A stretch of DNA of 64,000 nt, from assembly GCA_033964015.1 (NCBI GenBank), contig JAWWUD010000060.1:372001-436000 (forward strand), given 5' to 3'. A program made the translations under genes and the position numbers. The stretch comes from Scolanthus callimorphus (lineage: Eukaryota; Cnidaria; Anthozoa; Actiniaria; Edwardsiidae). The notes under the pieces are model-generated. The model was not told the origin of the DNA. It saw nothing but the letters and a program-made list of their open reading frames with translations, and made no database searches. Positions 1-11,859 of this stretch are shown here, in pieces. Positions within the stretch are counted from its first letter, which is position 1. Each line of letters starts with the position of its first letter.

Positions 1-615
1 TGGGCGCCTTTATGGGCTTATAAACAGGGGGCGTATTTTCGGAATTTTATGCTATTTAAAGATAGGTTATATGCCTTAGGCCAAAGAATAAGAAAACTGA
101 TGAAAAGTGAAATAAATTTCTCATGCTTTATGATAGAGCCTGAACTACAAAAAGTAAGGTTGAATTACTGAGGCCTTGCATTTTTATCCAGCTTTCTTCT
201 TGTGTCCCTACACTTCTGAGTGCAGAAAAACTACACATTAGGCTGGCTCTGCAGCTTTTCCTTTGTGTATTTTATCCTGAAAAAAAAAAGAATAATGAAT
301 TTTTACAATGTAGATATTTTGCCACCAAATTCAATTAAACTTTATTGCACAGTCGTTATATCAATTCATTACATTGTGACAGTGCATATAAATGACCCTC
401 CCGCCAAAAAAAATGATTTTCACTATTCCAAATGGAAAACCCTTTTGTCACTACTGCTTCATTAACCTTCTTACTGCCAACTTTTTTGTACTAATTGTTT
501 ATTTATCATAAGTATAAATGTTTATTTACATTGAGTAAGATTATGTGATTGTCTTTTGTAATGTCGTTTGTTATCTATGTATTGCTTTTCGTTAATGTAT
601 GAAATAAAAAACGTT
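1..615. other. No gene seen
   Basis: AT-rich sequence without recognisable coding or repeat structure before the satellite begins. Confidence 0.5.
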
Positions 616-3215
616 TGGAGTAAAGTAATTTTGCGTTCAAAGTATTTCCCGACTATTTGTTCGAGTAGCGATGTCTTGACGCGCCTGAAAACGCGGAAAT
701 GTGCTTTAATAAACCTTATACCTCTTACTGGAAAGTTGTTAACCCTTTCAGTCCCATAGCATTTTCCCTAATATTCCTATTTTATGAGGACAGACACACC
801 CCTGCCCATTTTTGCATATCAGTACCACGTTTCTGGGTTTCCTGTTTTTCATTGAGAGGGGGGCTGGGGCTTTTTGTAGAGCTTTGCCGCTGACCCATAA
901 TTTGCTTTCCAACGGCGGGAAGCTATCACACAGGTTAGACTTCTGATAAAACAGTCAAAAATGCAACTAAAATTCCACTCAGAAGAGGCCATAGGACATC
1001 ATTAAGTCTATTATGGACAATACATTTGTGCTGTGCTTCAAGTAAGAAGTATGGCTGAGGGGTTTCATTGACTTTTTCCACTGTTCTTCTGAGAGCTGTT
1101 GAAAAATTTTGGTGAAAGAAACCCTGGCTCCTCTCTAGTGGAATCTTTTTGCCTCAGCACAGAGTTCGGTTGAATCTGTGTTTAAGACATAAAAAGCAAG
1201 CAGCTGAGAGTATTTTTGCTTTTAATTGTCGCAGGGCAAAAGTACTTATATAAATCTTTCGTCTAACCTGTCAATACAGGGGGAACCGCTGTGAAATTTC
1301 ATTGGTTTACCACAGGTATCCCGAGCGCTAGGGTTTTGTGTTGCTTTGTTGTTCAGTCGCTTCAAAGTTCAAAGCGCCATATTTTCCTTGAATGTACACT
1401 TGCAGAGGAGAAACTTCAGGTCAGAGCTAAGGATTAAAGGTACTTTTAAGTTAAGTCTGTGGCTTGTTGATTGTGTTTGATTTAGTCTAGAAATGTACGC
1501 GAAAAAACGGCTCCTTGTGCTCAGTGTAGCGTGTGTTTTTGCATGTCAAAAATCGCGAGTTATTTTGTGAAATCAAGTGGTTGTTTCTGTGAGAAATCCG
1601 AGCCTCTGATCCACTTGTCTTCTCGGGTCAGTAGAAAAATCACTCTTCTACACAAATCACCAGATATTAAGTGTCATTTTGCCGTGAGTTTTATGATAGA
1701 CACTTTCAAGTTCCTGAGTGTACCAAAGGGCGGTTTGGGCCGGTTTGGGATTGAAAGAGTTAAATCTCTTTGTTTTCTTGTTGTTAATTTATCCCAATGG
1801 AAGGCTTTTTATTGTTACACATGAGTTCCAAGTATTTCCCGAGCATTTGCCCGAGTAGCGATGTCTTGCCGCGCCTGAAAACGCGGAAATGTGCTGTAAA
1901 ACTTATACCTCTTACTAGAAAGTTGTTGAATCTCTTTGTCCTCTTGTTGTTAATTTATCCAATGGAAGGCTTTTTATCGTTACACATGGGTTCCAAGTAT
2001 TTGTCGAGCATTTAAAAACGCGGAAATGTGCTTTAAACCTGATACCTCTTACTGGAAAGTTGTTAACTCTCTTTGTCCTCATGTTGTTAATTTATCCCAA
2101 TGGAAGGCTTTTTTATCGTTACATATGGGTTCCAAGTATTTCCCGAGCATTTGCCCGAGTAGCGATGTCTTGCCGCGCCTGAAAACGCGGAAATGTGCTG
2201 TAAAACTTATACCTCTTACTAGAAAGTTGTTGAATCTCTTTGTCCTCTTGTTGTTAATTTATCCAATGGAAGGCTTTTTATCGTTACACATGGGTTCCAA
2301 GTATTTCTCGAGCATTTAAAAACGCGGAAATGTGCTTTAAACCTGATACCTCTTACTGGAAAGTTGTTAAATCTCTTTTTCCTCATGTTGTTAATGTATT
2401 CCAATGGAAGGCTTTTTTATCGTTACATATGGGTTCCAAGTATTTCCCGAGCATTTGCCCGAGTAGCGATGTCTTGCCGCGCCTTAAAACGCGGAAATGT
2501 GCTGTAAAACGTATACCTCTTACTAGAAAGTTGTTGAATCTCTTTGTCCTCTTGTTGTTAATTTATCCAATGGAAGGCTTTTTATCGTTACACATGGGTT
2601 CCAAGTATTTCTCGAGCATTTAATAACGCGGAAATGTGCTTTAAACCTGATACCTCTTACTGGAAAGTTGTTAAATCTCTTTGTCCTCATGTTGTTAATG
2701 TATTCCAATGGAAGGCTTTTTTATCGTTACATATGGGTTCCAAGTATTTCCCGAGCATTTGCCCGAGTAGCGATGTCTTGCCGCGCCTTAAAACGCGGAA
2801 ATGTGCTGAAAAACGTATACCTCTTACTAGAAAGTTGTTGAATCTCTTTGTCCTCTTGTTGTTAATTTATCCAATGTAAGGCTTTTTATCGTTACACATG
2901 GGTTCCAAGTATTTCTCGAGCATTTAAAAACGCGGAAATGTGCTTTAAACCTGATACCTCTTACTGGAAAGTTGTTAAATCTCTTTCTTCTCTTGTTGTT
3001 AATTCATCCCAGTGGAAGGCTTTTTATCGTTACACATGGGTTTCAAGTATTTCCCGAGCATTTGCCCGAGTAGCGATGTCTTGCCGCGCATGAAAATGTG
3101 GGAATGTGCTTTAAACCTTGATACCTCTTACGAGAAAGCTGTTCTCATTGTTCTCTTGTTGTTAATTTATCCCAATGGAAGGCTTTTTATCGTTAGAAAT
3201 CCGTTCAAAGTACAG
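616..3215. repeat. Bipartite ~304 bp tandem satellite
   Basis: Near-identical copies recur with start-to-start spacing of 304 bases (for example 2026, 2330, 2634). Each copy joins a long half of about 166 bases and a short half of about 138 bases; the short half lacks the segment gcccgagtagcgatgtcttg and its flank. The outermost copies (616-738 and 3010-3215) are the most diverged. Open frames on the + strand across it reflect lack of stops, not a gene. The array is split at 739-1763 by a transposon. Confidence 0.9.
743..1759. mobile_element. TTAA-flanked element (piggyBac-like, non-autonomous)
   Basis: The element starts CCCTTTCAGTCCC and ends GGGATTGAAAGAG, an imperfect inverted repeat. 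It is flanked by TTAA at 739-742 and 1760-1763. Uninterrupted satellite copies carry a single TTAA at this very point, so the insertion and its 4-base target duplication can be read directly. TTAA target and a CCCTTT terminus are hallmarks of piggyBac elements. No transposase frame is visible. Confidence 0.8.
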
Positions 3216-3269
3216 TCAGTTTCCCTGAGTCCGACGCTCAAAGTGATAATCCTGAATATATTCGCTATA

Positions 3270-3394
3270 GAGCGGTTTTCATAAGACTGTAGTGAAACCA
3301 ATCGCAAAGTAATTACACTAATTCTGAATAAAACGAGTAGGAGTAATTACAAAGTAATTGCGAATTACTCACGACAGTCATCTGAAATCCGCTC
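3270..3394. mobile_element. TA-flanked MITE, family A, copy 1
   Basis: A 125-base element with ends GAGCGGTTTTCATAAGACTGT and the inverse of GAGCGGATTTCAGATGACTGT, flanked by TA on both sides. TA duplication suggests Tc1/mariner mobilisation. A second copy lies at 41201-41286. Confidence 0.75.
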
Positions 3395-3929
3395 TAACTC
3401 AATCTAGCAAGTTGTGCTTCTGTATGTACGAGTATTAATAGAGTATTTTCATACTATTATGTCAGAAAATACGAACTATCTTGTCCTGCGGATTGTCTAT
3501 TTAACATTTAGACGTGGAAGCCGAATGTGTTATGATTAATAGACCATAGATCATAGTTTCCTGCCAGACTGGCTTGAATATCCAGCAGAAGTTCCTCTTC
3601 GTGATGTCAGTATTGGGATTCATATGTGTATACTGGTCTACAGTTTTGTATCACGCCTGTTTTAGTACTCCAAATAAGACAACGTCGGCCGGTTGAACAA
3701 TGTGAGTGGCATTTTTTAAAAGGCCAAATACATAATTCTGTAACAGTAAATGATGAACAAAACAATCAATTATGATATTAAAATAAAATAAACTTAAAAC
3801 TTGAAACTATTATGTTTTACAGTCGACGCCCGTATGAATCTATTGTGAAAATTAATATAATTTTCCTCGAAGTAAACACAGCTGACAGTGGCTTCACTAT
3901 CTAAGACGCTAGGAGAGGGGTGGGATTTG

Positions 3930-4260
3930 ACTAAAACCAGGGGCTCATAAATAGGGGCGTCCCTCTCTGGTATTGCCATATTGATAAGGCATATTGGCAG
4001 ACCTATTTATTTTTAGAATGTTTTTACCGCTATAAAATTGTAACGCTTTTGTTTTACTAGCCAATCAAATTCGTTCTATCAGATGCACGTGCAAACACTG
4101 ATTTCTTGTTGTTCTCTGCATTGTTATTCTAAATAAACGTGACCGCAGCGGCATAGAAATAAGAGTAAATACAAATCTAAAAATAGCTAGGTCTGTCAAA
4201 ACGCCTTATCAAGAATATATATCAGAGGAACGCCCCTACTTATGAGGCCCTGCTAAAACT
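3930..4260. mobile_element. Palindromic MITE
   Basis: Two diverged arms pair over about 70 bases: the left arm carries GGGGCTCATAAATAGGGGCG and TTGATAAGGC, the right arm their inverse. The centre (about 4020-4180) is unpaired and AT-rich. No gene. Confidence 0.6.
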
Positions 4261-4537
4261 GATAACCCGGTACTACAGTAAGAGGCCGCTCCGAGGGCAG
4301 GCCATTTATTAATAAATCGATCTTTTTTATAAAATACGAATATAATCTGTTCTTTCAATTGAGTCAATCAAGCATCAAGCTTACCGTCATTTGCATTGCC
4401 GGTATTCCCCAGGTACTCTTGAATTAAAAACTAAACTTTAAATAAAGCTAGCACATCCAGTTTTTCTTTTGGAAAATGTATTTGTGAACTTCTATTTGTG
4501 TATGATTTTTGTGAACTGAGATGTATACCAAAAAGAT

Positions 4538-4640
4538 AAAATAAAAAGCTAGCACAAAAAACTAAAGCAAAAAGCTAGCACAAAAAACTAAAATAAAAAG
4601 CTAGCACAAAAAACTAAAATAAAAAGCTAGCACATTCATG
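4538..4640. repeat. 26 bp tandem repeat
   Basis: About four copies of a unit reading aaaaagctagcacaaaaaac plus taaaat. A single related GCTAGCAC motif sits upstream near 4445. Confidence 0.8.
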
Positions 4641-4650
4641 GCGCAGTGTA

Positions 4651-5240
4651 CTATAGGCGCCGTGTACTATGCTCTTGTGCCAGCTCGAGCGTTTCCGTGA
4701 CTATATGGGCGTTTGCTCTGTCTAGTAGAAGTACGACTGGTGCATCAATGTAACCCTTCTTGGTGATAGAGAACGCACTTTGTGGGGCCTCACCTTCTAG
4801 TTGATTGAAGCCAGTCGGAGGGCGCTTCCCATAAAGTAGGGTGGTATCCAATTTCCGGAAGTGGTGTAACATGGTAGCAAAGTTATTTGTTCCGCCGTCC
4901 CATTTGTATCTTTGTAGGGCTGTTCCTTTGGCTGAGATGGTCCTAGAACTTTATCCTGCTTCCTTTTGAGGTCAAAGCCTATTTCATCACAGTTCCAAAT
5001 TTGGCTCGGATTATCTTTTAGGCCATGCTGCTTAAGAAACTTTTCGTAGTCCGTGAACCGTTCTTAGACGTCGTTGGCGGATATTTTTGCCCGAGTCTTG
5101 CTTAAAGGGCGTGCTTCCCTGAGCCTTATCTGAGGGTTTCTTTTAAGGAAACCTGAGTACCTGGCCGTATTCAGACGTCCAAATATGTACGGTTCCATGC
5201 CAGTGAAAGCCAGGGCCTGGGTACGCCTGATTTTACACGT
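4651..5240 (-). pseudogene. pogo/Tigger-like transposase relic
   Basis: Reading the minus strand gives SGFLKRNPQIRLREARPLS, then after an in-frame stop ERFTDYEKFLKQHGLKDN, PSQIWNCDEIGFDL, and further KRPPTGFNQLEGEAPQSAF and APVVLLLDRANAHI. These match, in order, the DNA-binding tail and the DDE core of pogo-type (DDE_1) transposases. W-N-x-D-E holds the first catalytic aspartate; the second motif reads LLLDRANAHI. Stop codons and a frame change show it is dead. The DNA-binding start of the protein is not recognisable. Confidence 0.75.
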
Positions 5241-5662
5241 ACTCGATACAAGGCCGGGTACTTCATGGTGAGAAAAAATAAAAAAGTGCGGTGAACTTTT
5301 CCGACATACTCCAAATCATTACACTAATCGTACTTTTGGTGAACCAAATAAACGAATGAAAAATGCAATGGATCATTTACACACAAGGCAATAATAGCAA
5401 TACCTGGGCATTTTACGTAATAATCAGTAGCGCGTATTTCGAGACGACCAATAAATGATACTCAACAACCGGGGCTTAATCACTTTCTAGCTCTTGCTCG
5501 AACAATCTAAGCTAAGGTAAGGTTGTCTTACCTTCCTACGAGTTTGTCTATGGCTGATTTGACGTCACTATCGAAACTGGCGAAGAAATTCAATTTTGCG
5601 TCCTCTTGTGGTTCGGGTCGACGTGCCGGTATCCCTAAGAATTGGTGTTACGGGTCGTTTGC

Positions 5663-6181
5663 TCATTTCAACCAGATGTGAAGTCTCGATGTGAAAGTCA
5701 TCCTCCACAAAACACGGAGGCTTGCGCACCGGATGGGACCAGTGAACTCGTAGTGAAACAAAAGTACGTCTTCTTGATCAGGCGAGTAAAGATGGAATTT
5801 AGCAGTTTCAGCAGGTGCCACCGGCTTCCAATCGCTTATTAGTGTCCCTAACAGAAATGCACCAGATGCTCTAACATCGAAGTCGATAAGTATTAGCGAG
5901 CCTTTGCGAAAAATTGGATTCGGAATCTCTTCCTCCTTGGTCTCCTCATTTTCACTACTGGAACATCCCGCCTCAATGTTTTCCCTTAACTCATCAACTT
6001 CTTCTGCATGGTTGCGTGGTGACGTTCTGCGGCCATATGCCGTAATTGGTAACGTCCCAGGGTTACCTTTGGTTGATTTGGCGCGAACGGTGTGTCTTGT
6101 TGCCCTCCCATATTCCTTTGCCCACTTTCTTAAAGAAGCTAATTCATGTCGGTTTTGGTGAAAGTTTGGGCAGCTCACCAA
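5663..6181 (-). CDS. Unidentified open frame upstream of the pogo relic
   Basis: A 172-codon frame on the same strand as the transposase relic and 0.4 kb ahead of it. The middle is acidic (SSSENEETKEEE) and is followed by FRKGSLILIDFD and a W-K-P strand that could form a small beta domain. I do not recognise it. It may be an accessory gene or an exon of the same element, or chance. Nothing else supports expression. Confidence 0.3.
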   Translation of the reverse strand: MVSCPNFHQNRHELASLRKWAKEYGRATRHTVRAKSTKGNPGTLPITAYGRRTSPRNHAEEVDELRENIEAGCSSSENEETKEEEIPNPIFRKGSLILIDFDVRASGAFLLGTLISDWKPVAPAETAKFHLYSPDQEDVLLFHYEFTGPIRCASLRVLWRMTFTSRLHIWLK

Positions 6182-6459
6182 TATTGATCATATTATCTGG
6201 GACTTCATAGTAACTCCTTCTGTGGGTAAAGTAATCGAATTCACTGTTAGTTGTCCTCTTGACCGTCTCATCTACTGCGGCAGGAAACGGTCGTGCGAAT
6301 TGAAACACCGTTGGCATTGGGCAATTCCAGAAAAATTGTGTGCCCTCTGGACGAGCGGCATTCGGAAATTCCGAATTGGAGGGGTAAACTAGGAATTGGA
6401 AAACTAGCAAAAAAATAGTGCCACCCGTGTGGGGGGTGGGATACATATATTTTCTTTTA

Positions 6460-7056
6460 TTATCCAACTGCAACGAGAGGAGAACAAATATCGCAGGAGT
6501 GAGACTGGGGCGAGTACAAATATCCCGCGATATTGTACACTTCCAAACTGTTTTCGTCCATTCTCAATTCAAAACAGCGGTCGGGAAAGTAAATGTCGGA
6601 TAATAAACAACTTATTAGACATTTTAATGTACAACATCTCTGAACATTTGTTCTCGTCTTTGTATTTTGTCTCGCCCAAAGACGGGCTCCAGACTCGAAA
6701 AAATATCCAGCGATATTGTACATCAAAATGTCTAATAAGATATATGTATTGTTCATTTGAAATACCTCTCTCATCCTCGTGTTAAAATGTTCAACAATAA
6801 TGGTCATACAGGCCTTTGGTTCCAGTAGAGAGACATAGAGAGACTCAGACTCTATATTCTTCAGAAAGTTCAACGTTATCCGAACACTTTCTATCGTATT
6901 CGATGAGGGCATTCCGTGCGGCACCTCGACGACATTTTGTCCTCCAGCTTTTAACTTCGCTTCTTCCACTGCATTTTCAAAATAGCAGATAAACATTAAA
7001 TACTGGAAGATGACAATAAACCTTCTTGTGCAGAGATATGTTTTTGAGATGCACAA
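6460..7056 (-). other. Open frame over a hairpin-rich region, unidentified
   Basis: The frame (198 codons) has one protein-like stretch, about 6800-7000, reading ESVRITLNFLKNIESES and ACMTIIVEHFNTRMREV. The rest covers inverted repeats (6600-6760 pairs around ttattagacatttt) and looks non-coding. Probably transposon debris. Confidence 0.3.
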
Positions 7057-7059
7057 AGG

Positions 7060-7500
7060 TAATCGAGCGAGCCACGCGAGTTCAATCGCGTGATGATTTC
7101 AGTCGAAGCAATTATGTAGCAGCATACGTTTGCAGGCAAGCCAGGTACACCATGAAAATTTATCTGTAAATCATTTGAATATATTTAGCTGCTTCTGCTA
7201 AAATATTGCAAACAAAAGCCGTTATCCCACTCAATCGTTTATATTCAGCCAAATTTCTAAAGATTGTAGCCTTTTCTAGGGCTGTCTTTTCGCAGGAAGT
7301 CAAACACGATGAATGTTGCTAAATTATTTTGCTCATATCACTTAGTTGCCTGTCTTTATATTATAGTGGCTATACCATTACCAACAAAGCTCTCTTCTTG
7401 AGGCAGCAAAGGAAACCTCTTTACCTCAACTATTATGCAGTAAGTTAAGTTTGCTGCGTCGGATTAGAGAAACATATGGACCGTGCTTGCAATTTTATTA
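7060..7500. other. No gene seen
   Basis: Intergenic stretch where the catalytic half of the DIRS recombinase would lie; I find no R-H-R-Y motif in any frame. Confidence 0.45.
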
Positions 7501-7508
7501 TTTCTTAA

Positions 7509-7937
7509 TTAGACCGCAAATTCAAAACACCGAGAGAAAAAAATGTCATGAGCGAAATCGATTGTTTGAGAGAGCTTAAACAAAATAGCTCGCGTAACCG
7601 GCGGGGCCCTACAAACGGTATGAGAAGCCTTTCTAGCAATACCCCGCGGGGCTAGAGAAACTACAAAATCCTTGCTATACTTATAAGCGAACCCTAGAAA
7701 CAAATGCAATAACCTGACCCCGCTAAGATAATTCCTAATAGAAGGAGGACTAAGTGTACGGCTCAAAGATTGCACATAAAGGCACACTGTATCCAACGCA
7801 GCCGGTGCCGGAGTGAGTCGAAAATAGAGACAAAATAATAGGTACGATCGGTACTGAGTCCTCAAATTACTAAATGTTCCAAGGCTATAGGCAGAACGAA
7901 GAGACCTCTGCAGTGCGCAGTCGAGACAAGGCTGCAT
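7509..7937 (-). pseudogene. DIRS-type tyrosine recombinase, N-terminal half only
   Basis: The frame shows the core-binding part of a tyrosine recombinase: TQYRSYLLFCLYFRL, VCLYVQSLSRTLSPPSIRNY and LSGVRLLHLFLG. It stops at 7509, before the R-H-R-Y catalytic half, which is not seen in the 400 bases beyond. In an intact element this enzyme inserts the circular DNA copy. It follows the RNase H with a short gap, as in YR retroelements. Confidence 0.75.
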
Positions 7938-7968
7938 TGTCTGAAAGAAACATGAGAAATGGAATTAA

Positions 7969-8469
7969 TTAAAATGGACTATCAAATCTAAATAACTCGG
8001 ATGTCACGCTCGTTTCAAAAAGTCCCCGCAATTTTGCGCGTTCCAGAAATCGCCGAGCAGCTGCTGACGTAGGCTCCCATCTGGAGAGTAAGTCTGGGTC
8101 CGTGTTGGTGAAACCAGGCAAATGGACCGAACGGAGTTCAAAGTTATAGGAAGCCGCGAGAAAGCAGATTTCCCGTAAGCACGTGGTGAGAAAGGCGTCA
8201 CGACAACGACCCGAGTTCAACACAGTCACGGCAACCTCGTTATCGCATTGAACAGTCAGCCTGAACCCAGCCCACAGATGACCCCAGAGTTTAAGGGCGA
8301 CGACAATGGTCAGCAGTTCCAAACAATTGATATCGAAAGATTGCACCAGGATAAAGTCCGGGAACGGCGCGTGAAAATAACTAGTCATGCAAACTCCTCC
8401 ACATCCCGTTACATACGCGTCGGTAGAAAAAACCTCACCAGGACTTGACCATGGCATAGTATTAATCAT
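7969..8469 (-). pseudogene. DIRS-type RNase H
   Basis: The frame shows STDAYVTGCGGVCMTSYFHA, INCLELLTIVVALKLWG, LTVQCDNEVAVTVLNSGR and LPGFTNTDPDLLSRWE, which carry the D-E-D order of the RNase H of YR retroelements. It degrades the RNA of the RNA-DNA hybrid. The 200 bases between it and the reverse transcriptase are frameshifted. Confidence 0.85.
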
Positions 8470-8666
8470 GGAAACACCATTATACTCGCGTAAGAATCGA
8501 AGCCACCAGTAAATGTCTTTGCGAAAGTCGTCATTGAGAGTAATATGATGGTGATTGTACGGAGCCTTGCGGCAGCACGCGTAAGATTCGTGAAATAAAT
8601 ACCCGACTTTGACGCACGCAACGAGACACGAAGACCAGCTTACCCACTAGGGACTGTAAAGCGGCT

Positions 8667-9374
8667 TTAACGCAGGTCCGCGCCGTGGTCCATGTCGTCA
8701 GTTTCCCTAAGTCGATCCTGATCTATAGAAAGCGTCAATTGAGCGGTATCCAGCTGGATCCCTAAACAATTCATTACAGTTGAAGGAGGGCAGGCCTTCG
8801 AGGCAGATTCTTCGAGGCCGAGGTCCTGTAAGAGTTCTCCAAGTTCTTGAAAATCAGAAAATGCGGTCGTTGCTGGCGAAACGCCGATGAAGTCGTCAAG
8901 GTAATTGAACAATAGTTTCCCGCGTTGCGCGTGTATCCAGGAGACGGCTTGAGTACATCGCTGACAAGCCATAGCAGCGGATCGCAGGCCCATAGTTAAC
9001 ACCGTATCAAAGTAATAGTGGTTATCCCAAACGTAACCGAGCAGATTAAAATCAAGCGGGTCCACGGGAAATTGACGATAAGCTTTTCGTAAGTCACGTT
9101 TGCACAGGTGACACCCGGGACCCAAGGCAAGTACCGCCTCCGCAATCGCATCCAAGGAAGGATAACACAAGTTAATTTCCTGTCCCAGATACGTGGAGCA
9201 CGGAATGCCGTCATTAACGGACCGACCACAAGGCCAACTTAAATCAACAATAACCCTACGCTCATCAGAGTCACGCTTAGCAACAGTATTCAATGGAGAC
9301 GCCACGAAACCGTCCAGAAAAGGTGGCGAGTCAAATGGTCCAGCTCCCCGTCCGAGAGCCGACTCACTAGACAA
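8667..9374 (-). pseudogene. DIRS-type reverse transcriptase
   Basis: A 235-codon frame with RVIVDLSWPCGRSVNDGIP, CHLCKRDLRKAYRQFPVDP, TMGLRSAAMACQR and the catalytic LLFNYLDDFIG. The sequence style is that of DIRS-group reverse transcriptases rather than LINE or LTR types. It is near full length for the domain but ends in a frameshift after LSIDQDRL. Confidence 0.9.
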
Positions 9375-9452
9375 ATATGATTTTATCCCACCGGGGAAGT
9401 CACGAGCGCCTCAATGAGTGCGTACTTTAAAAACAGGGAGTGTGTCCCGAGT

Positions 9453-11290
9453 TTAACCGATAGGCCATCCAAACTCTAAGTACTCACAAATGATATGATC
9501 AAAATAGGAGACAAGTAAGTTTCTCCACATGTCAACGTTAAGCCGAGAATGAACCGAAATGCGAGCACCTAAATAGTTTGGGAGACCAAAGGTCAGCACT
9601 TCTTGACGTAATGTTACAGGAGATACAGAAGTATCAAGGACCTGAAAAACGTCACGAACGGCACTGGAAACCTGAGTTGTAGCAAAAGTGGTCGGACACA
9701 CAAACAGTTCGTTATCACGCGAAGGGGACATCAAGTCTCGCGGCATACCAAGCGCCTTATCACCTGAGAAGGAGAAGAAAATAAACAGTCACGAACGACA
9801 TCTGGCTCCAGAGTACTGTCTTGAACACGCAAATAGTTGGCACAATCACTAACGAGCGTAATAGGAATGTCACGAACACAGAAACAACCCAAATGCTCAT
9901 CGGAAAGAGCTATCAAGTCTCGGTTAGCAATAAAGTCAAAGTCAGTAGAGACGCGATCCCGCGCCCAAGTAAAGTCATGACAACTATGCGGTTTGAAATT
10001 AAAGTCTCGATTGTCAAGATAGGTAAACTCAGAGGCACTATCACGCAAATAATAAAAGTCTCGAACACGATAACAAAAATGGTTGGACAAATGCCCATTC
10101 TGAAACCCAGAGGAACAGTAGGGCGAACCTCGTGGGCGTGTGAGATTAGTTTTTCGAGTCCGCACCACTCCCCTTGAGCGGGCAAACTGACGAGGCTTCG
10201 CGATGAAATTCCAGTGTACGACTTTTTTGCCAGCATGCAGCGCAAATGTGACGGAGCCATTTCCTTTCCCCACAAACAAATCCGAAATGATCCCCTTCTT
10301 GTGAACACTTTTCCCGTTGATAATCGCGGCAAAACAATACAGGCGTGGAGCGCCACGGTTTGTCAACCAAGAGATGCCCGTGAAGTGTGAGACTCTCCAG
10401 ATGCTGAAAGGACTCTCCCCATTTTGAGAGTCCCCGCTCGATGGCCAGCAATACAGCCCCATGGAACGCTAGAACCGCTTTCCATTCAAACTGCTGAGCG
10501 AAGTACATCAGGGCTATAAGAGCAGCCCGTTCCGCAGCACTGATAGTAGAGCTGAGAAGAATTTGGCCGTAACCAGCCACAAACTCTGCGAGCGAGATCA
10601 TCATATTTGGGCTCGCGTTGCGCACGAGTAACACATAGAAAGCTGTGCGGCCATGCTTGAGGGGACAAAACTGCACTGGTAGGTGTAGCGGTCTTGCCCG
10701 ATTTGAACTTACCCCCGCGAGACCGGGATGGCTTGACCGCCTGTGCCCCAGATAGCGACTCGTCAGAGCTAACCTCAGAGCCAGAGCTGGAATTCACCAG
10801 GCCGAGGTTCTCCACCTGACGGTCCGCCTGGGAAGCCAGCTCCTCCATCCCGCACAGTTCGGGCAAGGTAATTCCCCCACGAGCAGGAGGCGCGGGACTC
10901 TTGGCGCCGGTAGAGGCATGGCTGCTCGAATCTCCTTCTGATCTTTGCGGATCGCTTGTACCTCCGCTGTGAGTGATTTCAACGAGTCAGCCAAGGAAGC
11001 AATCGTGGCCGCTTCAACGGAGCAATGAGCCGGAGTTGCGGCCGGGGTAGTCCCAGATGCCACAGGCCAAGAAACGGGCGTGTGCAATAGCGACACATTT
11101 TCTTCGTCCCTGAAGAGCTGGAGGACTTATCCGCAGGTGATGGAGGCCCTTGACAGAGACGATGCATTAATCCAAATGAGTGCGTGGATTTGGTGCGCTT
11201 ACACCCAGGGCAACGTTTCGCGCGTCCCATAATAACTTTAGTGGTACTCACTGCTTGTTGTCTCTTGTCTATCTGACTTGATATCTCCAC
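9453..11290 (-). pseudogene. DIRS-type gag region, frameshifted
   Basis: Overlapping minus-strand frames follow each other. The first holds GRAKRCPGCKRTKSTHSFG, a cysteine motif; the second a coiled stretch LADSLKSLTAEVQAIRKDQ; the third a serine-rich part; the fourth a zinc-knuckle-like FCRDYQREKCSQEGDH with later cysteines; the last ends in SRLNVDMWRNLLVSYFD and CEYLEFGWPIG, the segment that precedes the reverse transcriptase in DIRS elements. At least three frame changes show decay. Confidence 0.75.
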
Positions 11291-11340
11291 TCTGAATATA
11301 AACTAACGAGCGCCCTCTTATATATGCATGTGACGTCACA

Positions 11341-11859
11341 CGTCAATTAGGCAATTCATCCCTTTGAACACGTGTCCAAAGGGAGGACATTATGCTATAC
11401 GCCCCAATGCGCTTGTCAACAGTGAAGTGTATTTGATCAATTTATACAATTGGAATTAAATATTCAAATAATATGTGCAAACCACCCAAGGAGAACTGGT
11501 TAAAAATGTTTAGTGAATTAGTATTCATTATAGAAGGTTCTGAATTGATAAATAATAGCTCAATATCACAATCATAAAATTCCTGAGAACACATTCAGAC
11601 AAATATTTGATGAACTTATACAATTGTAATTAAATATCACTAGTCTTCATTATAGAAGATTATAGAAGATTCTGAGATACATAAATGATAGCTCAAAAAA
11701 TAACCTAGAAGAATTAATATGAAAATCCAAGAAGAACTGGTATAAAAATATCTTGTGAACTAGCTAGTCTAAATCAGATTCGGAAAGACTTTTTGACTCA
11801 ATTGGCTTGTTTGATACACTTTTTGGTTACAAAATGTAGATGGCTCAGGCATACCTCCA
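11341..11859. other. No gene seen
   Basis: AT-rich. Contains two related stretches (gaagaactggt, aattagtattcattatagaag at 11510 and 11640) that suggest an old short duplication. Confidence 0.4.

Larger units (their letters stand above)
7500..11340 (-). mobile_element. Degenerate DIRS-type (YR) retroelement
   Basis: The order gag, reverse transcriptase, RNase H, tyrosine recombinase on one strand defines a YR retroelement. The recombinase is cut short at 7509, and inverted or split terminal repeats were not found, so the 3' end seems lost. The 5' limit is set near 11340, where sequence changes to AT-rich DNA. Confidence 0.8.

Noticed and set aside
2026..2879. Repeated 97-codon frames with identical start MCFKPDTSYWKVV
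   Set aside because: They follow the satellite period exactly and have shadows on the other strand; lack of stops in a tandem repeat explains them.
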